A DNA stretch of 64,000 nt from Isoetes taiwanensis (lineage: Eukaryota; Streptophyta; Lycopodiopsida; Isoetales; Isoetaceae), in contig JAJEKV010000033.1 in NCBI GenBank assembly GCA_021234155.1, positions 6,128,635 to 6,192,634 on the forward strand, in the 5' to 3' direction. Shown here in pieces: positions 47,011 through 60,189 of this stretch (positions within the stretch are counted from its first letter, which is position 1; every line of letters begins with the position of its first letter). The position numbers and the translations under genes are program-made. The notes under the pieces were generated by a model. The model was not told the origin of the DNA and did not search any database. It worked only from the letters and a program-made list of their open reading frames with translations.

Positions 47011-48450
47011 CCTATTGATGTTGCCAAAAGAACTAGATGAAATGCTTTTGCAATGTGTCACATATTCCAAACACTGTACCTTGTATCTGCAAACAAATTT
47101 AATATATTGCTAGAGATAGTTTTATTACTACGATGTTCATATGAAAGAATGCATAATCAAACGTTGCAATTATTTTTCCATAATTAGGTATCAGTTTCCA
47201 AACATGTTTGATAGTTGATGTCTTATAGTTGTTTGTCTTTTCAGAATGGATTGCCTTTACTTGGAGCATAGTGCTTAGGACAACCCTCTTACTATTTTCT
47301 TGTTTTTTGAGACCTTATTGTATGCTATGTTCAAGAGCTTCAACAGTTTCTTTGTTTATATACAGGTGCGTCGATTCTGCATGGGCATTTTGCCTTAGTT
47401 GGTTCTATATTCCTGGCTTCATAATCCATGGTCCCATTAGTTCTGTTCATTACATCATATTGTAGTGAATGTAGACTTTTCTTTAATACCATAAAAACAC
47501 ATGGTTTGGTCTGGACATAGAGTGTCTAAATGATGGAAACAACAATTGTTTCCTAAACTTATACATAGAAACTTGAAGCATAAAAGCTGGGCATCTAGAG
47601 AATTATCACTGATAGAGGCTGGCGGTGTATTGCAAAAATATAGAGTGGAATTGCCATTGCAAAGGGAGAATAGTATAATGATTATGGGGAGTTAGTGTAC
47701 ATTAAGTTCTTCGATAGATTTATTTGTTTCTCTTAGCATAGCATAGTAGGTTTCCAACCCAAATAACTTAAAATGTCATTCAAAGGTATTCCAAAGTTTT
47801 CTTTCCCTTCTCGCAAAGCTTTTGAAAACATGGCTCATGGTCTATAAATTTATAACTTAGATGAGAAATATTGAAATAACCATGTTATAAAATAATGGAA
47901 ATGACAACGTATATGAATTTGCACCCCTTGAATTTATAAATCTTATTAACTTTTGAATTCAATCTCGGATAAAAGCCCAACAACGCTGGGCACTTTTTCT
48001 AGTATATAATAATAGATAGAATGACCTACAAAAGTCATGAGATCCAATGCACGATAGAGGACAATTCCTTTATGAGAATGGGTCCATTCTACTTGATGGT
48101 GCTGTAATTGAAAAAGGTGCCATGGTTGCAGCAGCAGCTCTCGTGACACAAAATACGTGCGCGCCAACTGGACAGGCATGTCTTTTCTCCTCCTTCTGCT
48201 ACTTACTAACATAGGCTTTTTGTGGAAGCCTAACTTGGAATTATCTGCTGAATCTTTTTCTAGACCCATATCTCTCATATCTCCCAAAGACATTTATGTA
48301 TACAAAAAGGAATCACTTAGACATAGCGCACCACTTAGCCATAAAGTAAATGATATTGCTCCAAAGTTCCCTTTTGGTGTTTATTCAGCTAACGGAGCTA
48401 ATGGTTCCATTCATCGAACCCTACCTTCTTGTCATTTACGACCAAAACTT
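47011..48450. other. No gene recognised
   Basis: AT-rich; possibly more copia debris, but I could not read any domain. Confidence 0.4.
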
Positions 48451-48660
48451 CTAACAAGCAAATTACGTTAACATTTATTGATTGTCATATCAAACATTCC
48501 AAATGCCTACAATGCCAGATCACATATTACATGCTAGCTACCACGGTAGAGCCACCTCCTCCTAACAAGCAAATTAGGGTTAACATTTATTGATCAAACA
48601 TTCAAAATGCCTACAATGCCAGATAAAATATTACATGCCCACCGCCACGGTGAGCCTCCT
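48451..48660. repeat. Imperfect tandem duplication (111-bp period)
   Basis: CTAACAAGCAAATTA starts at 48451 and 48562; ATGCCTACAATGCCAGAT also occurs in both units. Confidence 0.85.
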
Positions 48661-48710
48661 CCTCCCCCTCCCCCCTCCCCCCCCCCCCTCCTCCTCCTCC
48701 TCCTGCTTGT
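48661..48710. repeat. Polypyrimidine microsatellite (C-run and CTC/CCT repeats)
   Basis: About 50 bp with only C and T on the plus strand, including a long C-run and (CCT)n. Confidence 0.9.
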
Positions 48711-48715
48711 TCAAA

Positions 48716-49843
48716 CAAATCTAGATTAACACCATTTTTACGCACCATACGGGGAATCTATCCACGGTGCATGCCGGGCATATAGATCCCTTTCCTCTTG
48801 AGGTCTTGTCTTTTTTGTACTTTGAATCTCGATCCTTTCATCAATTTAGTATGTCACGACAATGTTTCCATTCTCGATTTTAGTCTCATAGCTGAAAATG
48901 GCCTACTCGATATTAACATGGCAAATCTTTGCAAAGAGTGTTACAAAATTAATCATTTGGCACGAGAAAAACATGAACCATATAATTGTAAGCACAAAGA
49001 AATTACCAAATATAATACAATTGGTCAGTTTGTTGAGTTTGAATTCGGCCTAAGAACTCCACACGGATTATACCTCCAATACAAAGGACAGGCCTAGGAA
49101 GCCTAAATGTTTGCAATGTATCCGACCGCCATACAAAAGCATAAAACATCAACATGTTGGCCATCAATAAAAATATGTATGAGAAGTAGAGAGAAGTAAC
49201 CTGCTCCATGAGAAATTTTGGCGACACATACGTCCATAAATAGCCTTCCTTATTTTGTGCCTTGGGGCTGTTTGGAATCTTCTTCCGACTAGGATGAATT
49301 TCTTGATCTAATCGATCTTGAACAAACTTAGAAGAAGAATACGGGGGTTTGCCGTATTGGAAAAAGGCTGCAAGAAATAAGAAATCAACAAATAAGACTA
49401 TTTGTGTCAACATATGTACATCGACATGTCAAAGCACAAAGAGAACCTCTTTATTCTTTATTATGTTGCGTATGTTGGTAAATCTTTTTCTGTACTTAAT
49501 TGTCTTTGCAAAAGCCATCATATGAAGTTACACTTTCGAGAAAACCATCGTTTTTCTAAAAACATTGTAGATTCTCTTACATATTCGGGTCATTCAAGGT
49601 GCGAGTTAACGGTCATGCATGTCAAACTCAAAGTGGGCGAGACTAAAAGCATAGCTATGAGATTCTCATGTAATTCAAGAGTCTTCCATAACATATATTC
49701 AGTCTTTTCTCGAACTTTACCCATTTTATGTTGATTATCCCCCAAACAAAAAGCTCCCCTAATAAAAGTGTGCCAAATGTATAAACAACATCCCCCAATT
49801 TCACCAGTATTTAGCATTGACAGAATCTAGACTCTACTTTTTT
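48716..49843. other. No gene recognised
   Basis: Open frames on both strands at 48.8-49.4 kb lack known motifs. Confidence 0.4.
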
Positions 49844-50170
49844 AAAGGATGAGTGCGAGACAATACCATGTTGCACGATGCATATATTGCTTCCACGAGT
49901 CACTTCCTGCTTCTCGGCCTCCACCAATTGCTTTCTCTCCACCAAATGCACCTCCGATTTTTGCCCCAGACATTGACAATGCCACAATCACTTCCACATG
50001 GCCTGAAAGGAATACTTGCACAGAATCAAGGAATTTCTTTTCCAATCTCCTGTTAACTTTTTCAAATAATTACCCAATCCATTTGAAAATGTTTCATGAC
50101 TGCGTGTGAATATTGAACTGCTAGGTCCTTGAGGAACAGAGTTATTCAGCTGGATGGCTTCTTCTAGTGT
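49844..50170 (-). pseudogene. ALDH7 (antiquitin-type aldehyde dehydrogenase) 3' fragment
   Basis: Two minus-strand segments match the C-terminal part of plant ALDH7. 50074-50170 reads TLEEAIQLNNSVPQGPSSSI FTR and, after a 1-base shift, IFKWIG. 49844-50002 reads [11 protein letters not shown] and, after a small deletion, [20 protein letters not shown] and [12 protein letters not shown]. Between them lies an intron-like stretch with GT (at 50073) and AG (at 50003) borders in the right phase. The gene fragment was therefore copied as DNA, not through mRNA. ALDH7 enzymes oxidise amino-adipic semialdehyde and stress aldehydes. The catalytic half is missing and two indels break the frame. Confidence 0.85.
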
Positions 50171-50554
50171 CTGCTATAATATCATCTAAGCCATTCGGTT
50201 TTGATGAATTTCCCTGCAAAATAGCACATTTCACATCTATGAGGACCTGACAAATGATAGAAACATCTTTAAGGGCCACTAGCTAGAGTAAGGAAATTAG
50301 ACCAGCTACAGCAAAAGAAATTAGAAATTTGAAAAGAAAAGAGAAGTGCATGGGCTTGGTGCACTACTCTGCCCATAATAAGATACTAACTCTGATTAAG
50401 CTTAACATAAGACATAATCTGTAGCATAGAGAAAAAGATTTGGTTTAAAACATCCATCTCTCTTTGAGCTTAAACCTTTTTGTGAGATTACCTTACAGAA
50501 AAGTCATTATCTCATCTTCAGTTAGGTGGGGGGCTAAAGGATTCTCATTTTCAC

Positions 50555-51912
50555 ATGTCACTTTACAGGAAAAACCTTAGCTTGGCTGCACGCAGAAAGA
50601 ATGTGGCAAATGTAATGCTATCTGGTTTCACACCCTTCAACTGCATGTGTCTGAACATTTGCAGGACTTTCTTGCTGTCCCCATGCTGTGCATATCCTGC
50701 AATTAGGCTAGTCCATGAGATTGTGTCCAACTGCTTTAGTCTGGTAAAGATTTCGTTTGCAATATCCAATCATCTAGACTTACAATACATATTAACAAGA
50801 GCAGTACCAATCTGGTTATCTGATTCAAAACCCCTGACAATAATGCAGGCATGAATTGTTTTGCCATGTTGTAAAGCTGCCAGTGAAGCACATCCCGTAA
50901 GGACACTAATAAAAGTGGCCATATCAGGTATCATGCCTTCCAGTTGCATTTCCTTGTACAACAAGAGAGCCTCCATACCAAAGCCAAGGTGGCCATATGC
51001 AGATATCATGGCATTCCACAAAATCACATCCTTTATATGTACAGAATTAAAGACGGTGCACCCTGCATCCAACAATTTACATTTTGCATATATATTAACC
51101 AATGCTGTGGCCATAACGACATGTGTTTCTAGACCATCAGCAATTATGCAGGCATGAATATTTTTACCCCTCATAAGAGCTTGTGCTGGACATGCAGACA
51201 GAATGCTAACATAAGTTACCTTATCTGGTTTCTCCCCATGCTCATACATCTTTTGGAAATAATGCAAGGCTTCGTCCCCACGTTCTTCTTGTGCACATCC
51301 CGTGATTATAGCAGTCCAAGTTACCCCATTTGGCACAATGCCTTCCTGCTGCATTTGTTTGAACAATTCCAGGGCATGGTCAAGATGTCCTTGCCGCACA
51401 TATCCGGATATTATTGAATTCCATGAAACCACATTTCTTCTCACACCCGACGTGTGCATTTGGTTGAGAAAAAACAACGCTTTGATCATCTGCCTAGCAT
51501 GAATATAAGCCGCAATCCTAATATTCCAAGAGACCACATTTCTGTGGCGGAGACTGATAAACACCTTGAGAGCATCTTCCAAACATCCAGATCTGTGATA
51601 CATGCCCAAAACTAAATTCGCCACATATCTATCCTGTCCGAGACCACTTTTCATAACATGGGCATGTGCCCTTTTGCAATCTGACAGGGCCTTGGTACCG
51701 GAAGACCACTTATAAAGATCATGAATACAATTCTGGGCTAGACAATAATTTGGAATGCCTTTTGTACAATCAGCATGTGCTTCCTCCAATCCGCAATGAC
51801 TGATACCACCTTTTCTGCTCAATTGCTTATCATCGACTCCATCATTTGCAGTCACAAGTCTAAATATATCACCTACATAGGTCGTTGACCATTGAGGTGT
51901 AATTGCAGCCAT
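50555..51912 (-). pseudogene. PLS-type pentatricopeptide repeat (PPR) protein, disrupted
   Basis: From ATG at 51910-51912 the minus strand encodes a run of PPR motifs: RNVVSWNIRIAAYIHARQM, RNVVSWNSIISGYVRQGHLD, PNGVTWTAIITGCAQ, PDKVTYVSILSACP, KDVILWNAMISAYGHLGFG, PDMATFISVLTGCASL. The frame meets TGA at 50770-50772 after NMYCKSR, but the PPR sequence continues in the same frame (LDIANEIFTRLKQLDTISWT, GVKPDSITFAT). Near 50602 one base seems lost; restoring the frame would give the usual ILSACSQA. PPR proteins bind organelle RNA, often for editing. No C-terminal E or DYW domain follows. Nuclear mRNA is not known to be edited like organelle RNA, so the stop should be real. Confidence 0.88.
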
Positions 51913-51983
51913 CTCCTGCGTATGAGGATTTGGCGGGATGCCACATTCATTTTATTCTATAACCAGCAGATGAGAGGAGGAAA

Positions 51984-52425
51984 TTATTCAAAGTAGAATG
52001 GCTTTTTGAGCAAGGTCATGAATCTGTATCTACACAATTTAGTAATGATTTTACAGAAGAGTAGCTTGCTATTTAGATATACCAGCTGTTTATGGAATTC
52101 AAGATAACATTGACTACAATGCAAACCAATCCTTTCAATATGCATACAACATGTTACAAAAGGACCTGTTACCTGAGAAGAGTGGTAGAGTTCTTCCTGT
52201 AAGACAACATCATTTGTTCTGGCATGTACGGATTGTGGATATTGGACGTCAATTTCTACTCTATTTCCCCTGCAGCACCTAACAAACCCCATTATCGATT
52301 ATCCTCTTCACAACTTGATGTGCTATCGATTGGAACGAAACCAAATTCGTTTTCGTTTCAGGGCAAAAACTGGGCAGATGGGTAATACATCATCCAGCCC
52401 ACTACAGTCTTTGGAAGTCCAAAAA
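51984..52425. other. No gene recognised
   Basis: A 102-codon minus-strand frame (51984-52292) has several Cys/His but no known motif. Confidence 0.4.
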
Positions 52426-53575
52426 TGATCCGCTTTCACTCCAAGGGGCGGCACAGATCGTAGAATCCGGTTAGCCGGTTTCGAAATTCTTGCGCATGAG
52501 CAGCCACGACCAAGAGTTTACACTCTATAGCAAGTTTGTTTGGAGCAGTCATTGGCATATTCCTGGCATATACTAGCATATACTTAGAATATGCCATAAA
52601 CCCCACATAAACAAGGGCTTGCCCCCCTAGGGGCAACCCAAAAAAATAGTTCCATAATTTGAAATACAAAAATGAAGCAGGATAAACAATGGAAAAACAC
52701 ATACACAACCACACGATCTCCCTCTTGTTCTTTTAATCAACGGTCAAAAAAAGGGTGCACTCTAGAAATACTATTTAGTACATGCACACTAATACGACCA
52801 CCAAATCATAGCAAAACCATTGAAAAAAAGGTATAAAAATATAAAAGAAACCCCCTGTTATTATGCTAGATATTAAACAACATTAACATTATTAACACAA
52901 ACCATTGCATTTAACACATTTAAATTAAAATCCCCCTTAAACCCCCTTTGGTTTGGGTGCATATTCACACGGGGATTTAATGGGGATTTTAATTTAAATG
53001 TGATCCGCTTTCACTCCAAGGGGCGGCACAGATCGTAGAATCCGGTTAGCCGGTTTCGAAATTCTTGCGCATGAGCAGCCACGACCAAGAGTTTACACTC
53101 TATAGCAAGTTTGTTTGGAGCAGTCATTGGCATATTCCTGGCATATACTAGCATATACTTAGAATATGCCATAAACCCCACATAAACAAGGGCTTGCCCC
53201 CCTAGGGGCAACCCAAAAAAATAGTTCCATAATTTGAAATACAAAAATGAAGCAGGATAAACAATGGAAAAACACATACACAACCACACGATCTCCCTCT
53301 TGTTCTTTTAATCAACGGTCAAAAAAAGGGTGCACTCTAGAAATACTATTTAGTACATGCACACTAATACGACCACCAAATCATAGCAAAACCATTGAAA
53401 AAAAGGTATAAAAATATAAAAGAAACCCCCTGTTATTATGCTAGATATTAAACAACATTAACATTATTAACACAAACCATTGCATTTAACACATTTAAAT
53501 TAAAATCCCCCTTAAACCCCCTTTGGTTTGGGTGCATATTCACACGGGGATTTAATGGGGATTTTAATTTAAATG
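52426..53575. repeat. 575-bp tandem duplication, apparently identical copies
   Basis: Copy 1 is 52426-53000, copy 2 is 53001-53575. Every line compared matches, including the 92-codon minus-strand frames (52436-52714 and 53011-53289), which are identical. These encode a membrane-like protein start (FLYFKLWNYFFGLPLGG) that I do not recognise. Each copy ends in half of the foldback described for 53457-53610. The junction is ...AAATG|TGATCCGC. Confidence 0.9.
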
Positions 53576-53610
53576 TGTCAAATGCAATGGTTTGTGTTAA
53601 TAATGTTAAT
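53457..53610. repeat. AT-rich foldback with about 54-bp arms
   Basis: Left arm ATTAACATTATTAACACAAA ... TTTAAATTAAAATCCCC and right arm (its complement) ending AATAATGTTAAT enclose about 45 bp with TTTGGTTTGGGTGCATATTC. A half copy ends the first duplication unit (about 52882-53000) and a related copy is at about 55360-55470. Looks like a MITE family. Confidence 0.8.
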
Positions 53611-55030
53611 GGTTTGTGTTAACTAAAAAAAAATTGGCCCCTTGGGGGCCTTAAGGATGGTGTAGGGGTGTAGATATAGAGATTACCTAATACTCTAATG
53701 ATGGATGGAAGGGCACTAAGAAATTCATAAATGCATGTAACAATTTTAGAAACACTTCTGCATGTAATATTGTGCATGGAGATTCCTTAGTGCATGTAAT
53801 ATTGTGCATATAATATCTATGCATGGAGATTCCTTAGTGCATATGAATCATAATAGAAAATTGTAGTAGAGCTAAAAACAAGCCATTACATTCGAAGTTC
53901 TAATATTAAGTGTGATATAATACCATGATAGATAATAGACAAATGGTAACACATTAAAAAAAAACAGAAAACATTAGTTCAATACCAAGATTTGAAAAGA
54001 ACAAGTGCAGCAACAAAACTAAGAATTTAGAAACATGCTAACAATGACAAGACGACCATCATGGAAATTTACGTTTTACGTAAATTTTTGCCTATAAAAT
54101 GAACCACCTGGGAAGTCAAATCACAATAACTGATACCTACCTTCTTCAAGCTACATATTCCATATACTGGATACAATTGGTTACCCAAGACAATATGTAC
54201 TAAGGATACCGCTTGAAAAACAAAACATCTTCATGGCTTTGATGGCTTTGCACATAAGCTTGTACTTCCCACAAGAAATGCTTCAGTCTCTTCCTGACAT
54301 AAATATAGTTATTCTCTTACTGAGAGCAGCAGTTGTAGAAGCCACCATTTTAAACATAGTTCTAACATTCTGTACAAATTTGCCATTTAGACATAATCAG
54401 TCATACTCGTTTGCTCTCCTAGCCATTTTTGAAACTCGTTTTCTCGTTTTCTCGTTTGCTAAACTTAGTGCAGCAGTGAACATGGGTAATAGGACTGTAC
54501 AAAACTTGCTCATGCTTGCCCCAACTAGATACCAATGCAAGAACACTCTACTTTGAAAGAAAGAATCTGTTTCATGTCTAGAATAAGACTCAGCCAACTG
54601 ATAGTGCCCATACCTTCCCCAAAATGAAAACGAATCAGAATACCCTTGAGTTCCTGAGCTGCAATGAGTCCAGATCTGTCACACGGCTCTGAAACAAATG
54701 CAGATTGCACCCCTCTGAAACGAATGCAGAATGGTCCCCTCAGACAATTCCTCAGCTTCACCCTGAAAAACCCATAATTTATCTGTACAAATCTGAGCAT
54801 AAACGACAGAGAAGGATCTGCCAGCCTAAGTCTGCTTAGAAAATGAGATAACAAAATTTTCGAGCAGATTCCTTTCCGAAAATGAAGAAATATGTCTGAG
54901 CCTTCAAATACAAGAGTGAGATCTGTTTAAAAACCTGTTGCGGCCATGGCCAGTTCGATGCTGTCCTTGCCTTTGCTATCTTTTTCCAGATCCCACCTTA
55001 GAATGGAAGGGTATCCAGGTTTGCTAAAGA

Positions 55031-55147
55031 GCAATCCCCAAGCACGAGTTGCTCCTTTTCTACACAAAACCCTAAAGCCCTAAAGTTTGCAATCCCCAAG
55101 CACGAGTTGCTCCTTTCCTACACAAACCCTAAAGCCCTAAAGTTTTT
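55031..55147. repeat. 58-bp tandem duplication with CCCTAAA words
   Basis: GCAATCCCCAAGCACGAGTT occurs at 55031 and 55089; each unit ends with AAACCCTAAAGCCCTAAAG, a telomere-like word. Confidence 0.8.
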
Positions 55148-55359
55148 GTAGCCCTAAAGTTTTTGTAGCTTTAGATTTTTTTGAAGGGTGAAAATCAAAA
55201 GAGAAACCACAACGTCGCAATTTCTTTTCCCTAGTAAAAATCAACGGTTAAAAATCGATGCAAAATACTATAAGGTTTAAGTGAATATACTTAATGGTGT
55301 TAATTTTATACGTGTATTGTAAGTTTTTAGGGGCTCTCGCTGCCCTACATAACCCCCCG

Positions 55360-55470
55360 TGTGAATATGCACCCAAACCAAAGGGGGTTTCAGGGGGATT
55401 TTAGTTTAAATGCATTGGATGCAATGGTTTGTGTTAATAATATTAATGGTTGTTATATTGAAAAAAAATT
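55360..55470. repeat. Copy of the AT-rich foldback family
   Basis: CACCCAAACCAAAGGGGGTT, GGGGGATTTTAGTTTAAATG and GATGCAATGGTTTGTGTTAA match the element at 53457-53610 with scattered changes. Confidence 0.7.
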
Positions 55471-58171
55471 TGGGCCCTTCGGGCCCTAACAAAGCAAACC
55501 TTAGGATTTGAGACTGGGCTACTTTGAAGAGCAATGCACATTCAACGCCTTAGAAAAAGTATTGCATATAAGTAAAAGAACTTTTTGTCAACATAATTGC
55601 TCATTGTCTTGCATAATTGGCCGCAACATGTGCAATGACAGACGTATCTTACATATGCAAAGAAATGTATGCAATCATAGACATATTCTAAACGGCGTTC
55701 TTGTCCATGATATACCTAACCTTATCTAACATGAGCTTTATCTTTTCAAAGAAAGATTTAATTGTGAAGAAAGCCAGCAAATGGAACAACAATTAACAAA
55801 GCTGTCTATAGACATTGATTTGAATCATTTGATTTAAATGTACATCATACCTAAATATGCAATAAAAATTCCATGGAATTCCGTTCACTAAAGCTATAAA
55901 AGTTCCAGCCCCCACCATAATTTGAATCTAGCGTGGAGGATCTCCAGAATCACAAACTATGCTTTGCAAACAAATAAAGTAGATTTGAGATTCTCCAGAG
56001 CTATTCTTTGCAAACAAATAATATAGATCTCAGATTCTCCAGGGCTATGCTTTGCAAACAAATAATGTAGGTCTGAAATGCGGCATATGCAGCCTCTGAA
56101 ATGTCTGCCACTCATTTCCCTTTACCTAGCCAAGTCCACAGAATTGTGAGGTAGCATGAATGGATTGCTATGGATTGCTAGCGATGGCGTTAATCATTCC
56201 AACCATAAAGAAAAACACACTACCTTAAAAAATTCTCAACACTTAAAAGCACAAGATCTACATCAAAACATCACCTCGGGCATAGTGAGAGCAAAAACAT
56301 AAGAAGAAACTGAAAGAATGAAGATGGAGCTAATTCATGTGGTCAATCTTATATTTCAAATTTCAAGGCGGCATTATTCCCTAATGGGATTATAAACAAC
56401 ATCTCTATCTAAACAGCTAACTTATTAGACTGCAATCTGCCCTATCTGAACCTTAAAACAATCCAAAGGAAAAAGAGCTAGAAATTAAATATCTTTATGT
56501 ATGTGAAGATGTAAAAGTGTCAAGCTTCTTTCCATTCTAGAGCTTCAGATAACCTAAAAGATAGAACTCTTTTTATGATACGGCATCCTTCTGGACAATT
56601 TTGACGCATTCCTTACATACTGCTGAACTTCTTGCTCTGCGTTCATCCAACCTTGAGCTGAAAGGTTGGCAGAATGTTCATTATGCAGATGTTCTACCAC
56701 CTAAAACATAACAGGTCAAAGCTGAACTCCAGATTTTGATTGATCAAAAGATCAAAAGGAAAGAAATTACCTGGGAAGTTAGAGTTATAAACACAAGATT
56801 CAGCTACCCACAGTTCAGATTCTAATAGTTTTGTTGCTGGAAGATGCAGAATTGAGTTGATTCTAGAAATGAGTATGAATGGTGGACACTTGGCCAACCA
56901 CCATTTAGCTCCAGGCAGACCTTGCTTTGACGAAAGAAATATTTATCACAGATGGTTTCTGCAACACTGCTCTTCCTTCACATACTTTCCTTGAAACTAG
57001 GGCTATTCCTGTTGGGGATCTGAGAAAGGTTTTGGTCTTTCAGAATCGTCTGCATAAAGTAAATTTGCCTGGAAATTGCCATACGCACTTAGACGACTCC
57101 ATAATCACTGAAAATAATGCTACGAAATACCCATACCTTCGACAAATATAGAGTAGACTTCAGAGCTGGTCTCTTTGTTCTGTGCAATGTGTTCTAGAAG
57201 TGTTCTGGTAAAATGGGAACAGACAGAGAGACAGTGCTGCACACCGAATTATCTAACAGTAAACGATGCAGAAGAACATCCGGCTTCCCATCACGGCCAC
57301 AGGCATTTGCTTGCAGTAAAAAAGCCCTCGATTCCAAAGAAGGAACGGAACAAAAAGGCATAAATGTAAAAAAACAAAACCCTAGAATAGAAGAATCGAG
57401 CTTTGCATGCCGTTTGAGTTTTCATGAAGAAAAATTGAAGGGGTAAACCATGGGTTTTTAGCCATAAAATACTAGGAACACCCTAGATATACTGATTAGT
57501 AGTTCCCATGCAATACGCTTTCGAAATCATATGAAAACCATAGAGAAAATAGTATAAAAATACAAAAGCAACCCCCTGTTATTATGCTACATATTGAGTT
57601 GATAGTGATAAATTTACATAAATTCTTGTTATATGAACTTGTGTTAGGTCAGACAACGTAGGAGTCTTCTTGAATATGCCATATAAACATGTGAAAATAC
57701 CAGGCAACAGAATTAGGGCAACATAATTAGGGCCAGATTCAACAACATGAGCTGAGGGCCTACCATCTAGCTCAATGGCATGCCTTAACTGCCTCCTCTC
57801 CTGTGATTCAACTAAGCGATGCTGGCAATTACTAAAACACTCACTTGCAAACTAAAACACTATGAAACACTGTCGCTCAACTTCTAAACTCCCGAGTAAA
57901 TGGCAATAGACATCCCTTGACCTTCAAAGTGGCTAACTAGCTGTTGCAGGACACTTATTTAATAGTGCCTTAGATCTATGACACATAAACGTTTTCATCA
58001 TTGGCACTGTCATTTAATGAAATCACTGAGTTATGCACTCGATAGAGGGCGATAGATAATTTTTTTGGCAAGCTTCCATTGCCACATGTGGAAGAAAGGA
58101 AGGAAGATGTTCTCTGTATCTGCTTCCATGAGTGTAAGTGATTCAGATAAAGAAGCATATAGAAGAATAAT

Positions 58172-58225
58172 TCTTAATTAATTGAATTGAATTGAACGAT
58201 TTTATTGTCCATGAACTTAAAAGAT
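58172..58225 (-). mobile_element. LINE 3' end (copy E of the microsatellite-tailed family, degenerate)
   Basis: On the minus strand: GTTCATGGACAATAAAATCG followed by an (ATTCA)n-like tail. The stem-loop seen in other copies is no longer clear. Confidence 0.55.
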
Positions 58226-60189
58226 TGTTTTGGTGCTTTGCAAGTGCAAACCTATACAACTTATATTCAAGTATGGGTTCTTATATTTGTATTTTCAACA
58301 TAAAACATATACCTTATTACAATTCAGTTTTAGAAGATGCATACAAAATAAATCGATGATTGAGAATTAATATGGGAGACGTCCTTATCGACACTAGCGA
58401 TATGAACTTCCAAATCAAATCCGAGTTCCAAAGTCTAGGATTTCTCATGCACTCACAAATCACGATCTTATTATATCAAACCTTTTTAAGACACAAACTA
58501 TTATTTGTGCACACATACTCCGGGATGCATTGGATATTCTAAATACAATCATTTGACACTGCCATTTTGAGAGTTTGAGTTGACACTATTTGCTTCTTAT
58601 GTTTTCTTCATGCATTTGTTAGCTGGCCAAAAATTAGCATGCACTAGGAGATCATTATGGCCAATTGGTTGTTGACTGCAAAAACTAACATGCACTAGAA
58701 GTTTATTATGGCGGATGGAGTTATTGACTACCTTGCTTTGGTCGCTACAATGGAGAGTATTCCAAAGGCACTTGAAAATGGATGGTTATATATGGAGCCT
58801 AAGATGTAGTATTTCCAGCCTCCCATAAAGAACTGTGAAGTTTCAAGCCCAACCAACTGTTGTTCTGCCAATTCTTGATTAATCCGTTTCTATTTCACTC
58901 TTTCTCTCTTCATCAATATGTCATTAAAAGGAAAGGAAAGTGATTGAGATACTTTTTGAAGCAGATCAAGCCTTCATGGAGTAGGAAGAACAATCTGATC
59001 AAAACTTTTGCTCGATTGTGCAATTTCATGCCTGATTGTTTGGATAGATATGCTACCCTAGCTGATAGCGGATGGCTACTATGTGTTGGCCGAATATATT
59101 ACATTTGAACTCCATATTTGTCATCCCTTGGAGGTGTTTTGAAGGAGTTAGATGGCGTACACTCATCACGTTTGAACGAATACGCCTTATGAAACCTCAT
59201 TACATATGCTTTGACATATTGATTAATCATACTTCCTGATTTCGGTGTCAAATTTGGATGTATTTGGGCTTTTGGAAAGCGTCGTATGCCCTTTCTGGTG
59301 ATATATGATTTGCATGGTGATGATATTTTTTTGGTGGAAGAAAAGTGCCAGACAGTTCCAATCCTTTATAGCCAGTAGTAGGATTTAGCTGCAATTTTTC
59401 TTTTGGTCATTATTCCTACCTTTGATGGCAGTTTTGGGCGTGTTTGGACTTGTCGGAAAGCCTGTGCAGCACTCTTTTTAGTGGTACTTACTTCCAGAGG
59501 TTATTCCATCTTGAGGGATTGTTAAAGTCTAAAACTTCGGCCACATCCAATGGAAATGGCAAGATCCAATCACAGTCCTTCGAGTTGCTCCTCTGGGAAT
59601 TATAGTGGGATACAGAGTGCTAAAGAGAAGGAATATGCTTTAGGTTCCCCCAAAATCAGTGTTCGTGATGCATACAAACTGGATTGTAAAGACGCTCTTA
59701 CTTCTCCTGAGAGTTTGGGAGCAGTTGGATCTGAGGGGCAAGGGCAGCCTGCGTTTGTGCACCTCAATCCTCTGGCACTATCTCATATTCATGTTTCTCC
59801 CAATGGCATGTCTAATGGTACAAGAGGCTATGTTAGATAATGACTTGGAGAAGTTTTTTTGAACAACCAGTACTTCCAATGCCAAATTGGAGGTTCTCGA
59901 CGTCAATTAGACATATGGCGTCTGTGAGCACTTGGTTGCATGTTTTGTTGTTTGTCGATTTACTTGCTCTTTCTTAGATTTAAAGTGCATGGGATCTTGG
60001 TTATCTAGGCACCTACACAAATTAGGACTTGCTGCATGTCAATCTACCAAGCTTGCGGTTGAAGATCACGCTGTTTTCTTTTAATGTTTGAGTTTTCTGA
60101 GTCGACAACTCAACTCATAGAAGCGGTTTTTCCACTTTGCCACATTAGTAAATCAAAGGCGCCACAAAAGCCATAAATTGTAAGCATTT
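58226..60189. other. No gene supported
   Basis: A plus-strand frame at about 59553-59840 (from MARSNHSPSSCSSGNYSG) is Ser/Gly-rich and could be an exon, but no family or splice partner was found. Confidence 0.4.

Larger units (their letters stand above)
53611..58171. other. Long AT-rich stretch without a supported gene
   Basis: Open frames at 54.2-54.85, 55.5-55.7, 56.7-57.45 kb have no recognisable domain. Repeats in it are listed separately. Confidence 0.45.

Noticed and set aside
48451-48710. CRISPR-like or regulatory repeat array
   Set aside because: Only two units of 111 bp plus a simple polypyrimidine run; this is a plain tandem duplication in a eukaryotic genome.
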